NCBI GenBank assembly: GCA_942493235.1
Contig: OW818676.1
Location: forward strand, 248,001-312,000
Reading direction: 5' to 3'
DNA length: 64,000 nucleotides
Origin: ENR-C587 sp942493235
GTDB taxonomy: Bacteria; Bacteroidota; Ignavibacteria; Kapaibacteriales; UBA2268
The notes below the pieces were generated by a model. The model saw nothing but the letters and a program-made list of their open reading frames with translations, did not search any database and was not told where the DNA came from. Shown one piece after another: positions 37,742 to 46,631 of this stretch. Position numbers and translations under genes: made by a program. Every line of letters begins with the position of its first letter. The stretch's first letter is position 1.

Positions 37742-38824
37742 ATGTTGAAATATAAATATATATTTATCGTATTAATGTTATCTTTCGCTATTAATACTGT
37801 AAAAACCAAAGGATTTATTGAAAAAGAAATTATATTTAATAATGGTGAAACTATACTTTCGGGTACCCTTAGTATTCCTGATACAATAAAAGTATATCCG
37901 GCTGTAGTTTTGGTAACCGGTAGCGGTCAACAGACTCGCGACGAAGAAATTGCCGGATTTAAACTGTTTAGAGTAATTTCAGATTCATTAACAAGTAAAG
38001 GTATTGCCGTCCTGAGATATGATGACAGAGGTATAGGCAAATCTAAAGGTGATTTAAAAACTGCAACTACTTACGATTTTGCTCAAGATGCCCTTGCCGG
38101 AGCCAAAGAATTAACAAAATTAAAATATATAGATAGAAACAATATCGGTATATTGGGGCATAGTGAAGGTGGAGCAATTGCTAATATAATTGCGAGCGAA
38201 AATCCGCAATTGATTAAATTCATAGTTATAATGGCTGGACCGACAATTAGCGGAGGAGAAATAATACTTTCTCAAATTAAAGTAGTGAATAAAAGCAATG
38301 GTGCAAGTGATGAGCAAATTACGATAGCTGTAGATTCTCAGAAAGGCTTATATAAACTGTTGGGAGAGAATGCTTCGGAAGATAAACTTAAAGCATATCT
38401 TACAGATGTCAATTTAAAAGCTTATGATGGCATGCCTGAAGAAAAAAAGAAATATGTAACCGATAAAGAACAATTCGCAAAGATGCAGGCAGATATGGCT
38501 GTAAAAAAGATAAATACCCCTTGGTTTAAATATTTTATTAGCTATAACCCCGCTAAAGATATTAAGAATGTCAAATGCAGAATTATTGCTATGTTCGGAG
38601 AGAAAGATACTCAAGTGGAAGCTACATCAAATTCACAAGCTTTTGAAAACATAATGAAAGAAAACAAGAATAAAAATTATATAATGAAAATATTCCCAAG
38701 TGCTAACCACTTATTTCAAACGGCAAATACCGGATTAGTAAACGAATACTCAAAATTGCCCGCTCAGTTTGTACCCGGATTTCTTGATTTTATCGCCGAG
38801 CAAATTTTATTTTCGGTTAAATAA
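37742..38824 (+). CDS. exported alpha/beta hydrolase
   Basis: A serine hydrolase of 360 residues with an N-terminal signal/anchor MLKYKYIFIVLMLSFAINTV. The oxyanion strand PAVVLVTGSGQQTRDEE (about 48-64) is followed by IAVLRYDDRGIGKS. The nucleophile is in GHSEGGAIA (about 139-147). The acid is in AMFGEKDTQV and the histidine in SANHLFQ. This layout fits dipeptidyl-peptidase/acyl-esterase-like hydrolases; the substrate is unknown. The frame is open from ATG 37715, but that codon lies in a duplicated tail of the preceding gene, so ATG 37742 with GGA six bases upstream is preferred. It probably acts in the periplasm. Confidence 0.85.
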   Translation: MLKYKYIFIVLMLSFAINTVKTKGFIEKEIIFNNGETILSGTLSIPDTIKVYPAVVLVTGSGQQTRDEEIAGFKLFRVISDSLTSKGIAVLRYDDRGIGKSKGDLKTATTYDFAQDALAGAKELTKLKYIDRNNIGILGHSEGGAIANIIASENPQLIKFIVIMAGPTISGGEIILSQIKVVNKSNGASDEQITIAVDSQKGLYKLLGENASEDKLKAYLTDVNLKAYDGMPEEKKKYVTDKEQFAKMQADMAVKKINTPWFKYFISYNPAKDIKNVKCRIIAMFGEKDTQVEATSNSQAFENIMKENKNKNYIMKIFPSANHLFQTANTGLVNEYSKLPAQFVPGFLDFIAEQILFSVK

Positions 38825-38901
38825 TCCCAAAGTGATATTGGAGGGTTTGTCAATACAATTTCAAACAATTCGTGTGAAGATTGTAATTTCCAAAAAAGTA
38901 A

Positions 38902-38931
38902 AAAAAAGCCCCGTATAATCGAGGCTTTTTT
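38902..38931. terminator. bidirectional terminator between convergent genes
   Basis: AAAAAAGCCCCG and CGAGGCTTTTTT form a stem with one mismatch and a six-base loop. A-rich and T-rich flanks allow use on both strands, by the hydrolase gene and metK. Confidence 0.85.
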
Positions 38932-38947
38932 AATATATTCTAAAGAA

Positions 38948-40093
38948 TCAAAATTTGGCAAAAGTATCTTTCAGGTCTAACTGCTCCCAAGGGAAATCAG
39001 GCCTGCCGAAGTGACCATAAGCAGAAGTAGCTCTATAAATAGGTCTTCTAAGGTTTAGTCTTTCAATAATACCTTTAGGAGTCAAGTCTATATTCTTTTT
39101 GATAAATGCTGCTAAATCATATTCTTTAATTTTATCTTTATCTGCAAGTTTTACATTGATGGATACAGGCTCTGCAACGCCGATAGCATAAGACAATTGG
39201 ATAGTGCATTCGCGGGAAATTCCTGCGGCAACTATATTTTTTGCCAAATGACGAGCTGCATAGGCTGCTGAGCGGTCAACTTTTGTCGGGTCTTTTCCGC
39301 TGAAAGCACCGCCACCGTGAGGGGCTCTGCCGCCGTAGGTGTCCACGATTATTTTGCGACCGGTTAGCCCTGTATCTCCGTGTGGTCCGCCGATTACAAA
39401 GCTACCTGTTGGATTAACAAATATTTTTGTCTTTTCATCTATATATTTTGCAGGCAATACAACTTTAATTACATTTTCAATTAAATCTTGTTTGATTTTT
39501 TCTTGTGAAACGTCAGGGTCGTGCTGAGTAGAAATTACTACAGTATCTATTCGCTTAATTTCGCCGGATTCAGTATATTCTATAGTAACCTGTGATTTTG
39601 CATCAGGACGCAGATAGGGCATTAGAGCGGAATTATTTTTTCTAATCTCTGCTAATTTATAAACCAAACTATGAGCGTACATAATCGGAGCAGGCATCAG
39701 CTCGGGAGTTTCATCTATTGCATAGCCGAACATCATGCCTTGGTCTCCGGCACCGCCTGTATCTACACCCATAGCAATATCTGTTGACTGCTGATTAATT
39801 ACATTGATTACAGCACAAGATAGTGAATCGAATCTATATCCGGCATCAGTATAGCCAATTTCAGCAATCACCTTACGGACTAATGCTTGAAGGTCAACAT
39901 AAGTCTTGGTAGTGATTTCTCCGCCGACTACTATTAACCCTGTAGTGGCATAGCACTCGCAGGCTACACGGCTATTGGGGTCTTTTTCTAACATAGCATC
40001 GAGTACAGCGTCAGAGACTTGGTCGCATACTTTGTCCGGATGTCCCTCGGATACTGATTCCGAGGTAAATAAATATGTTTTCTCATTATTCAT
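38948..40093 (-). CDS. metK: S-adenosylmethionine synthetase
   Basis: Makes SAM from methionine and ATP. The 381-residue protein has the N-terminal TSESVSEGHPDKVCDQVSDA, the ATP motif GAGDQGMMFGYA (about 117-128) and the P-loop-like GGGAFSGKDPTKVDRSAAYA (about 260-279). Length and motifs are normal. It begins 21 bp after the nucleotidyltransferase gene, so the two probably form one transcript. I see no SAM riboswitch in the upstream DNA. It supplies the cofactor used by the methyltransferase at 34181, though that is general metabolism. Confidence 0.97.
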   Translation of the reverse strand: MNNEKTYLFTSESVSEGHPDKVCDQVSDAVLDAMLEKDPNSRVACECYATTGLIVVGGEITTKTYVDLQALVRKVIAEIGYTDAGYRFDSLSCAVINVINQQSTDIAMGVDTGGAGDQGMMFGYAIDETPELMPAPIMYAHSLVYKLAEIRKNNSALMPYLRPDAKSQVTIEYTESGEIKRIDTVVISTQHDPDVSQEKIKQDLIENVIKVVLPAKYIDEKTKIFVNPTGSFVIGGPHGDTGLTGRKIIVDTYGGRAPHGGGAFSGKDPTKVDRSAAYAARHLAKNIVAAGISRECTIQLSYAIGVAEPVSINVKLADKDKIKEYDLAAFIKKNIDLTPKGIIERLNLRRPIYRATSAYGHFGRPDFPWEQLDLKDTFAKF

Positions 40094-40114
40094 TATATTT
40101 TTTACCTTATATTA

Positions 40115-41089
40115 CTAATGTTCAATTTCGCTTGAATTACCTACATTTAAGCAGTGATAATGTCCTTTAACAAGGGCATTATTACCGATAATGGAATTTT
40201 CTAACAATGAAGTTTCAACAGTTGCTTCATCACTGATTATGGAATTTCTGATAATACTGTCTTTAACTACTGCACCGGTTGCAACGGTAGTATATGGACC
40301 AATAACGCAGTTTTCAACATGAGCTGTCTTATGAATATAAACCGGCGGAATAATTACCGCATTAGTCTTAAAATCATTGTTACCGTCGCGGTTGAGCAGA
40401 TATTTATTTGTGTCGAGCAAAGTCTCGGGTTTGCCACAGTCGTACCAGCCCTCAACGGTTTGAGACTGGAATTTGCAACCTTTATTAAGCATAATTTGTA
40501 GGGCATCGGTCAATTGATATTCGTTACGAGTACGAATATCTTTATTCATAATTTCGTCAAGACTCGATTTAAGCTCGAGAGCTTTCTTAATGTAATAAAT
40601 CCCAACAATTGCAAGATTAGAAACGAAAGTTTCAGGCTTCTCGACAAAATTAGTGATAAAACCTTCTTTATTTAACTCGACAACGCCAAATCTTCGGGGG
40701 TCTTCTACTTTTTTTACTCCGATAGTTGAATATTCGGAGCTGATAATTGAATTTAAATCTGCATCGAAAATTGTATCGCCAAGAATTATCAGCAATGGCT
40801 CATCTTGATATGTGTGATTACCTACCCATATAGCATGACCTAAGCCAAGACTTTCTTTTTGAGATACAAATTCTACATCAATATCATATTTGGAATGAAC
40901 ATATTCTTGAACTAATTTACCCATGTAACCGGTAATAATAGTTGCTTTCTTGATTCCTTGCTTTATAATTTCGTCTAATATATGCCCTAAAATAGGCTTG
41001 CCGGCTACATTAAGCAGAACCTTTGGTAATGTATATGTATGTGGTCTTAATCTTGTGCCGACTCCGGCTACAGGTATTACTGCTCTCAT
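40115..41089 (-). CDS. sugar-phosphate nucleotidyltransferase (RmlA/GlmU-like)
   Basis: Activates a sugar-1-phosphate to an NDP-sugar. The 324-residue protein starts with the pyrophosphorylase signature PVAGVGTRLRPHTYTLPKVL (6-25), followed by NVAGKPILGHILDE, ESLGLGHAIWVG and the metal-site LGDTIFD (about 104-110). EKPETF and GWYDCGKPETLLDTN complete the sugar-binding part. The C-terminal 80 residues form hexapeptide left-handed helix turns (VYIHKTAHVENCVIGPYTTV). The sugar cannot be read; glucose or a related hexose is likely. It is upstream of and close to metK. Confidence 0.9.
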   Translation of the reverse strand: MRAVIPVAGVGTRLRPHTYTLPKVLLNVAGKPILGHILDEIIKQGIKKATIITGYMGKLVQEYVHSKYDIDVEFVSQKESLGLGHAIWVGNHTYQDEPLLIILGDTIFDADLNSIISSEYSTIGVKKVEDPRRFGVVELNKEGFITNFVEKPETFVSNLAIVGIYYIKKALELKSSLDEIMNKDIRTRNEYQLTDALQIMLNKGCKFQSQTVEGWYDCGKPETLLDTNKYLLNRDGNNDFKTNAVIIPPVYIHKTAHVENCVIGPYTTVATGAVVKDSIIRNSIISDEATVETSLLENSIIGNNALVKGHYHCLNVGNSSEIEH

Positions 41090-41411
41090 AGTTCATTTTT
41101 AATATAATTAATAAATTTAATTTCAAATCAAAGAAATAATAAGACGTTAAATATATACAAAAAGTATTTATTTAAAAATGTTTTTTTTAAGTAATTTATC
41201 TTTTTTTTGTGTTTTTTGAAATTTTATAATGAAAATTGATGAAAATTGTAATTCAAACGTGATTTTCTGCTTTATCTTGTATTTATGGACTGCGTATTCC
41301 GCTAAAAGTAATATAATATTATTCAGCGATGAATTTGAAATATTGGCAATAAAAAGCCTTATTATTAGTAGATATTAATATTATTTACTTAGCAACTCCG
41401 ATTTGATATTT

Positions 41412-41662
41412 AAGGCTATTGCAAAAGTCCAAAATATTTATTTACTGTTAATTTTTCAAAGCTTTCAAACTTCTAAATGCTTATCAAGAGGTTGTCAAAA
41501 AAGTAATAATATTTCTAAATCGTCATTCTGAGTGAAACGAAGAATCCAGAATTATCAACATTTAGCTTTATCTGGATTCTTCACTTCGTTCAGAATGACA
41601 ACTTTTTAGTCAGCCTCTTGAACAAATGGAAATTGAAAATTATATAGTTTTGCAACAGACTT
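41412..41662. repeat. 251-bp MITE-like element with TATTT target duplication
   Basis: The reference copy of the AAGGCTATTGCAAAAGTCC ... TTTTGCAACAGACTT family, flanked on both sides by TATTT. The inner gaggttgtcaaaaaagt/actttttagtcagcctc pair and the hairpin core (41523-41600) lie inside. The rest of the gap 41090-41813 is AT-rich with no gene. Confidence 0.9.
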
Positions 41663-41813
41663 TATTTGTTTATCGTTAAATAATAATACTTAAAAGGGTA
41701 ATTATTGCTGTTAGTCGGATTGATTTTGATATTTTCCGAATAATTTAATAATTTAGATTTTACATTTTTAATTATGATAAGTAATAAAATTGAATAACAA
41801 AAAAGGGGAAATT

Positions 41814-42212
41814 ATGAACTACTACAAAATTATATGTATTTTTACTTCGGTATTATTTGTATATCTGTTTACTCAGCTAATGTTTTTCTCGAATTCTTTT
41901 GTAATTGGTCTCGGGCTTGAGCCAAGCACTGTGGCTACCGTATTAGCTCGACGAGCATCAATATTCATGTTAGGAATTTCTGTACTAATGTTTTTTGCAA
42001 GAAATTTACAAAATTCCAAACCAAGACAAATAATATGTTTATCAACAGGAATTACAATGTTTGGATTAGCATGCATGGGAAGTTATGAATATATTAGTGG
42101 TAATTTAAATACTTCAATTTTTACAGCAATCGCTATCGAATCGGGCACAGCAATTTCTTTTGCTTTTATTTTATTTAAAGATAGAAAGACTTATGCAAAT
42201 AGTAATAAATAA
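41814..42212 (+). CDS. small four-helix membrane protein, unknown function
   Basis: A 132-residue protein with four predicted membrane helices (about 5-25, 45-63, 74-92, 100-120) and short charged loops (RNLQNSKPRQ; C-terminal KDRKTYANSNK). The frame also opens at TTG 41790, but AGGGG five bases before ATG 41814 points to the latter. No conserved motif is recognised. The second segment begins SNSFVIGLGLEPSTVATVLA, a pattern seen in several small uncharacterised membrane proteins. It is flanked by repeat-rich DNA and has no operon partner. Confidence 0.65.
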   Translation: MNYYKIICIFTSVLFVYLFTQLMFFSNSFVIGLGLEPSTVATVLARRASIFMLGISVLMFFARNLQNSKPRQIICLSTGITMFGLACMGSYEYISGNLNTSIFTAIAIESGTAISFAFILFKDRKTYANSNK

Positions 42213-42344
42213 ATTTTATTATATGGAATGGCTAAAATGAAAGGGAACATATAGTTTCTTGTCGTACCCGAGGCTATATAGGCTGTGTGAAAAGTAAAAT
42301 CAATAATCAATATCGACTCACTTATTAATCAACCCCAGGCTTGA

Positions 42345-42890
42345 GAGGCTGTGTAAAAACTCAAAATTATTCAATTATCTTCAATGCAACCTGACGGTTA
42401 ACCGTCAGGTTGATATATACTTAATAGCTGTTGCTAATATCTGCACTCCTCAATTCAACCCCATGCTTCATTGGTTGTGTAAAAACTTAAAGCTATTGAT
42501 TATTTTATATCCCCCTAATCAACCCCACGCTTCAGAGGCTGTGTAAAAACCTTTGATTAAACCGTTTTTTGACTTATAACAATTACTCAAAGTCTAAGAT
42601 AAGGTTGTCTAAAAAGTAAAAACATTTCAAAATCGTCATTCTGAGTGTAACGAAGAATCCAGAGTTATCAACAAGTTAGCATTATCTGGATTCTTCACTT
42701 CGTTCAGAATGACAATTTTTTAGTCAGCCACTTGAATGGAATTCGGAATATTATTTGCCGTCATTTGTAATAGAAATCGAGTTTTTACACAGCCTCTTCA
42801 GAGTGGGGAAACAAGGACAATGAAAAGTTTAAGTATCAGTATAACAGTAATCTTGAAGTATTTACACAGCCTTTAAAGCCAGGGGTTGAT
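42345..42890. repeat. cluster of four or more outer-type MITE ends and one full nested element
   Basis: The gap 42213-43113 is almost all repeats. Left-type ends (gaggctgtgtaaaaac and variants) occur at 42345, 42473 and 42535, each preceded by a caaccccacgcttca-like tip. A complete element spans 42523-42808 with inner element and hairpin core. A further right end lies at 42855-42890. A 26-bp palindrome (CAACCTGACGGTT plus its reverse complement) sits at 42387-42412. No gene seen. Confidence 0.8.
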
Positions 42891-43113
42891 ATCATAAAAT
42901 ATTTCAAGTAAATATAGTGTTTACTTCTATTTCCAAATTTCTAATTACTATATCCTGATTTCCTGTACTAACTATTACTATGTTCAATAGCTGACACTGT
43001 TGCAAGTAATATTTATATTTATTATTTATTAACTTGCTCACACAAAATAACGAAGAGCTAACTACCTATTAAGATAATAGAAATATAAGAATTTATAAAA
43101 ACTCAAGAATCCG

Positions 43114-44955
43114 CTATTTAGGTTCGGAGAACTGAATATCAAACAGCATCTTGTAAATCCCTTTTTGGGCAATCAGTTGCTGATGATTTCCTCGCTCGAT
43201 GATTCTGCCTTTATCGAATACAATGATTTCATCGCAGTCGATAATTGTGGCTAATCTATGAGCTACTATTATAGCAGTCCTGTTTTTAAGCGAATCGTTT
43301 ATTGCGGACTGCACTATTTTCTCTGATTCGGCATCAAGAGCGGATGTAGCTTCATCGAAAACAAGTATTTGCGGGTCGCGGATTAAGGCACGAGCTATAG
43401 CAAGCCTCTGCCTTTCACCACCTGATAATAATACGCCTCTATCGCCGATACTAGTATTAAATCCTTCCGGCATATTAGTTATAAATTTATAAGCATTCGC
43501 TGTCTTTGATGCGTTGATAATTTCTTCGTCTGTAGCGTTGTCATAACCGTATTTAATATTATTTGCAACTGTATCATTAAAGAGAAGAGTTTCCTGCGAA
43601 ACCACTCCGAATAGAGAGCGATAAGATTTAATAGAAAGGTCTTTAATATTTTCACCATCTAAATATATGCCCCCTTGGCTTGGGTCATAAAATCTTATTA
43701 TCAAGTCAAGCATAGTAGATTTGCCACTTCCGCTGGAGCCGACAAAAGCGATTTTTCTGCCTTTTTCTAATCTAAGAGAGCAGTCATTTAATACTTCTGA
43801 CTGAGAATTATAGGCAAAATGTAAATTTTTAACTTCAATTGATTCATTAATACTATTAATTAGCTTAGTGCCGTCAACTACATTAGGTTCGGCATCAATT
43901 ATTGTAAATATTCTATCTGCCGCAACTATGCCGTTTTGATAGCCTGTAATTTTACCGGTAAATGAAGCAATAGGAGCCATAATTGAGAACAGTGAGAATA
44001 AGAATAGCATTAGGTCTCCTCCCTGCATTTCTCCGCTTAATACTTGAGAACCACCGACAAATAATACTACGCACAAAGCAAGGATAGCAAACATCTCATT
44101 GAATCCCGGCACTAAAGAAGTAATTCTGTTTAGCTTGACGGACGAACGTACATATCGCGAAGTCTGTGCGAAAAATTTATTATTAGCAGTAGTTTCCGCA
44201 TTATAAGCTTTTACTATTCTAATGCCAAACAAAGTTTCTTGAAGTACGCTTGTAAAGTCAGCCATTGCCGATTGCATTCTTGAGGCATATTTTTTTAAGT
44301 ATTTAATTGCTATTCTTAATACTATAAAGCTAACAATTGTAGTACTAAAAGAAATCAAAGTCAGATATGTAGAAATTGATAATAACAGCAGCATAAATAG
44401 GACAATTTGAGTAAAATCCTTTAGCATTACTGTAAACGTACTTATGCTCGAATTGTTCATTGTAGCAACATCATTGGTAAGCGTAGAAATAATATTACCT
44501 TGACGGCTCTTACTGAAAAAGTCAACGGATAATGAAGTAAGCTTTTTAAATATTTCGTCTCTTATATTCTTTATTATTCCTTCGTTAACCTTTACTCCGA
44601 CAAGCGAAGCCATATATTTGAAAATATTTTTTAAAAGGAAAATAAATAGGATTAAAGCACTTAGGTTTATTAAAGTGCCGACCATTCCATTCGGACTAAA
44701 TATCAAGCTTTCTACACCCTTATAGAATTGGTCTTTTATTGATTCAAAAAAACCGACTTGCTGAACAACTACCGGAGTATCCATTTTCTTTTCAAATAAT
44801 ATCTGAAATATTGGACGAATTAATGCAATAGACATAGTCTCGAATGTCGAGAAAATAACATTAAGCCCTAAGCATAGAAATAGTAGTCCCCAAAAGTTTT
44901 TAACAAAGCCGAAGATTCTCAAATAAGTCTTTTTCGATTTATCTCTGAAGTCCAT
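43114..44955 (-). CDS. ABC exporter, MsbA-like fused membrane/ATPase subunit
   Basis: A 613-residue half-transporter. Six membrane helices span about 15-310 (type I exporter fold, with the EXXXG-like linker QETLFGIRIVKAY). The ATPase domain follows: Walker A GSSGSGKST (about 380-388), Q loop VSQETLLF, signature LLSGGERQRLAIARAL, Walker B ILVFDEATSALD and switch HRLATI. It probably works as a homodimer exporting lipid A, a lipid or a peptide; the sequence does not decide. The frame extends to TTG 44982, but ATG 44955 with AGAG seven bases upstream is chosen. No partner subunit nearby. Confidence 0.92.
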   Translation of the reverse strand: MDFRDKSKKTYLRIFGFVKNFWGLLFLCLGLNVIFSTFETMSIALIRPIFQILFEKKMDTPVVVQQVGFFESIKDQFYKGVESLIFSPNGMVGTLINLSALILFIFLLKNIFKYMASLVGVKVNEGIIKNIRDEIFKKLTSLSVDFFSKSRQGNIISTLTNDVATMNNSSISTFTVMLKDFTQIVLFMLLLLSISTYLTLISFSTTIVSFIVLRIAIKYLKKYASRMQSAMADFTSVLQETLFGIRIVKAYNAETTANNKFFAQTSRYVRSSVKLNRITSLVPGFNEMFAILALCVVLFVGGSQVLSGEMQGGDLMLFLFSLFSIMAPIASFTGKITGYQNGIVAADRIFTIIDAEPNVVDGTKLINSINESIEVKNLHFAYNSQSEVLNDCSLRLEKGRKIAFVGSSGSGKSTMLDLIIRFYDPSQGGIYLDGENIKDLSIKSYRSLFGVVSQETLLFNDTVANNIKYGYDNATDEEIINASKTANAYKFITNMPEGFNTSIGDRGVLLSGGERQRLAIARALIRDPQILVFDEATSALDAESEKIVQSAINDSLKNRTAIIVAHRLATIIDCDEIIVFDKGRIIERGNHQQLIAQKGIYKMLFDIQFSEPK

Positions 44956-45069
44956 TTTATCTCTGCAATAAAAAAGATTCAAATTAATAAAGTTATTGAT
45001 AATAAAAAAATTGAAAAATTAGTATATTTATAAAAGTGCCCAATTTTCCAATAGCAAGTACTTATACCC

Positions 45070-45272
45070 GTCAATTATTTTTTACATTCTTGCGTGTAAT
45101 AGAAGGATTTTTTAATTAAATTATTGAAAATAAAATTGTCAATTATTTTTACATTCTTGAATGTAATAGAAGTATTATTTAATTCAATTATTGAAAATAA
45201 AATTGTCATTTATTTTTTACATTCTTGAGTGTAATAGAAGTATTATTTAATTCAATTATTGAAAATAAAATT
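45070..45272. repeat. three tandem 67-68-bp repeats upstream of pdxH
   Basis: Units begin at 45070, 45138 and 45205. Each contains gtcaattatttttt, acattctt(g/a)(c/a/g)(g/a)tgtaatagaa and ttattgaaaataaaatt. The array ends ten bases before the pdxH ATG, so it fills the promoter and leader. Confidence 0.9.
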
Positions 45273-45282
45273 ATAAATAATT

Positions 45283-45924
45283 ATGTCAAAAGAAGATATT
45301 TCGCAAATAAGAAGAGATTATAATCAAGGCAGTTTTTCAGAGAAAAATACTGATCCATCTCCATTTATCCAATTCGAGAAATGGCTTAATGATGCAAAAG
45401 CTGTCGATTTCCCTGACCCGACGGCAATGATTGTTTCCACAGTTAATAGCCAATGTGCACCATCATCGCGAGTAGTACTGCTTAAAAATTTCGATGATAG
45501 AGGTTTTGTCTTTTTTTCAAATTATGACAGCAAAAAAGGCGATGAACTTAGCAAAAACAACAAAGCATCATTTCTGTTTTTCTGGGATAAGTTAGAGAGA
45601 CAGGTGCGAATCGAGGGAACTATCGAGAAAGTTAGTCCGGAAGAATCAGATGAATACTTTCAAACTCGTCCGTTCACCAGCCGAATCGGAGCTTGGGCTT
45701 CAAAGCAGAGCCATGAATTAAAAAGCCGCTTTACTCTCTTGCGTGAAGTTGCCGGATATGTAGCCAAATATCCACTCCATACACCTCTGCCTCCTTATTG
45801 GGGCGGTTATAGATTAACCCCGAATTATTTTGAATTTTGGCAGGGCAGACCTTCGAGACTTCATGACCGTATCTCATATAAGTTAATAGATAATCAATGG
45901 CTTAGAAATAGATTGTATCCTTAA
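45283..45924 (+). CDS. pdxH: pyridoxamine 5'-phosphate oxidase
   Basis: An FMN enzyme that makes pyridoxal phosphate from pyridoxamine or pyridoxine phosphate. The 213-residue protein has the N-terminal IRRDYNQGSFSEKNTDPSPF, FMN contacts SSRVVLLKNFDDRGFVFFSN followed by YDSKKGDELSKN, then SFLFFWDKLERQVRIEGTIE, and the C-terminal signature WGGYRLTPNYFEFWQGRPSR followed by LHDR. Length is standard. Three tandem 67-bp repeats occupy the region directly upstream, so expression signals must lie in or before them. PLP made here feeds enzymes such as the one at 50701. Confidence 0.96.
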   Translation: MSKEDISQIRRDYNQGSFSEKNTDPSPFIQFEKWLNDAKAVDFPDPTAMIVSTVNSQCAPSSRVVLLKNFDDRGFVFFSNYDSKKGDELSKNNKASFLFFWDKLERQVRIEGTIEKVSPEESDEYFQTRPFTSRIGAWASKQSHELKSRFTLLREVAGYVAKYPLHTPLPPYWGGYRLTPNYFEFWQGRPSRLHDRISYKLIDNQWLRNRLYP

Positions 45925-45954
45925 CCTTTATTAGTTATAAAGTTGAAAAGTTCG

Positions 45955-46370
45955 TAAAGTTGAAAATAGGAAAATAGAAAATAGAAAATAGAAAATAGGA
46001 AATTGGAAGTAGGAAGTAGGAAGTAGGAAGTGGGAAGTAGGAATTGTAATCGATTCTTCTCTTTCAACAGCGTTAGCTGTTGAATATTGGTAGAATGAAG
46101 TTGCTACTCCCTTTTCCTATTTTTTCTTCCAACAGCGTTAGCTGTTGAACATCGGTAATAATGATGTTTAGTGGCTATTTCTTCAAATTCCCATCCAATG
46201 GAGGGGTGCCATCGCGAAGCGATGACGGTGTGGTTCTTTTTTCGGGTGGCTGGAATAGGAATTCGGGTTTCGGGGATAAGGGTTCGGGTTTGGGAATTAG
46301 GAAGTTTGGATGTAATCGACTCATTTCTTCCAACATCGTTAGCTGTTGAACATCGGTAAAATGATTTTCT
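45955..46370. repeat. diverged relatives of the 148-bp repeat array
   Basis: A purine-rich microsatellite (gaaaatagaaaa to ggaagtaggaagta) leads into three copies of the caacagcgttagctgttga module (46065, 46127 and 46330) and one catcgcgaagcgatgac module (46210-46226) with a ccatccaatggagggg stem. The gap 45925-46631 contains no supported gene; frames here repeat the motif CSTANAVGR on the minus strand and are artefacts. Confidence 0.75.
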
Positions 46371-46586
46371 TTCTTCTACCTTATTCCAATACCTTTGCAA
46401 AATGGAAAGTGAGTATTCTAATCGTAAATCATAATTTGAAATTCGTAATTGAATTTACTCATAGCTCATCAATATTACAATATTCTATTTAAAGATAAAA
46501 AAACTATTTAAAGATAAAAAGAGATGATTCAGTACTTAAAATTCGTTATTTGTCGAATAAGTATTCTATATATCGAAGAAAATTTT

Positions 46587-46594
46587 TAATTTTG
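46587..46594 (+). promoter_or_regulatory. TAnnTTTG-type promoter element
   Basis: TAATTTTG lies 38-45 bp before the ATG of the racemase-family gene. No clear TTTG box at the right distance. Confidence 0.45.
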
Positions 46595-46631
46595 TAAATT
46601 AAGAAATTTATGAAATATTGAAGATAGCACT

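Noticed and set aside
40094..40114. SAM riboswitch before metK
   Set aside because: Only 21 bp separate metK from the nucleotidyltransferase gene. No SAM aptamer features were seen further up either.
46104..46400. 98-residue minus-strand ORF
   Set aside because: It is composed of translated repeat modules (CSTANAVGR repeated) with no protein-like composition.
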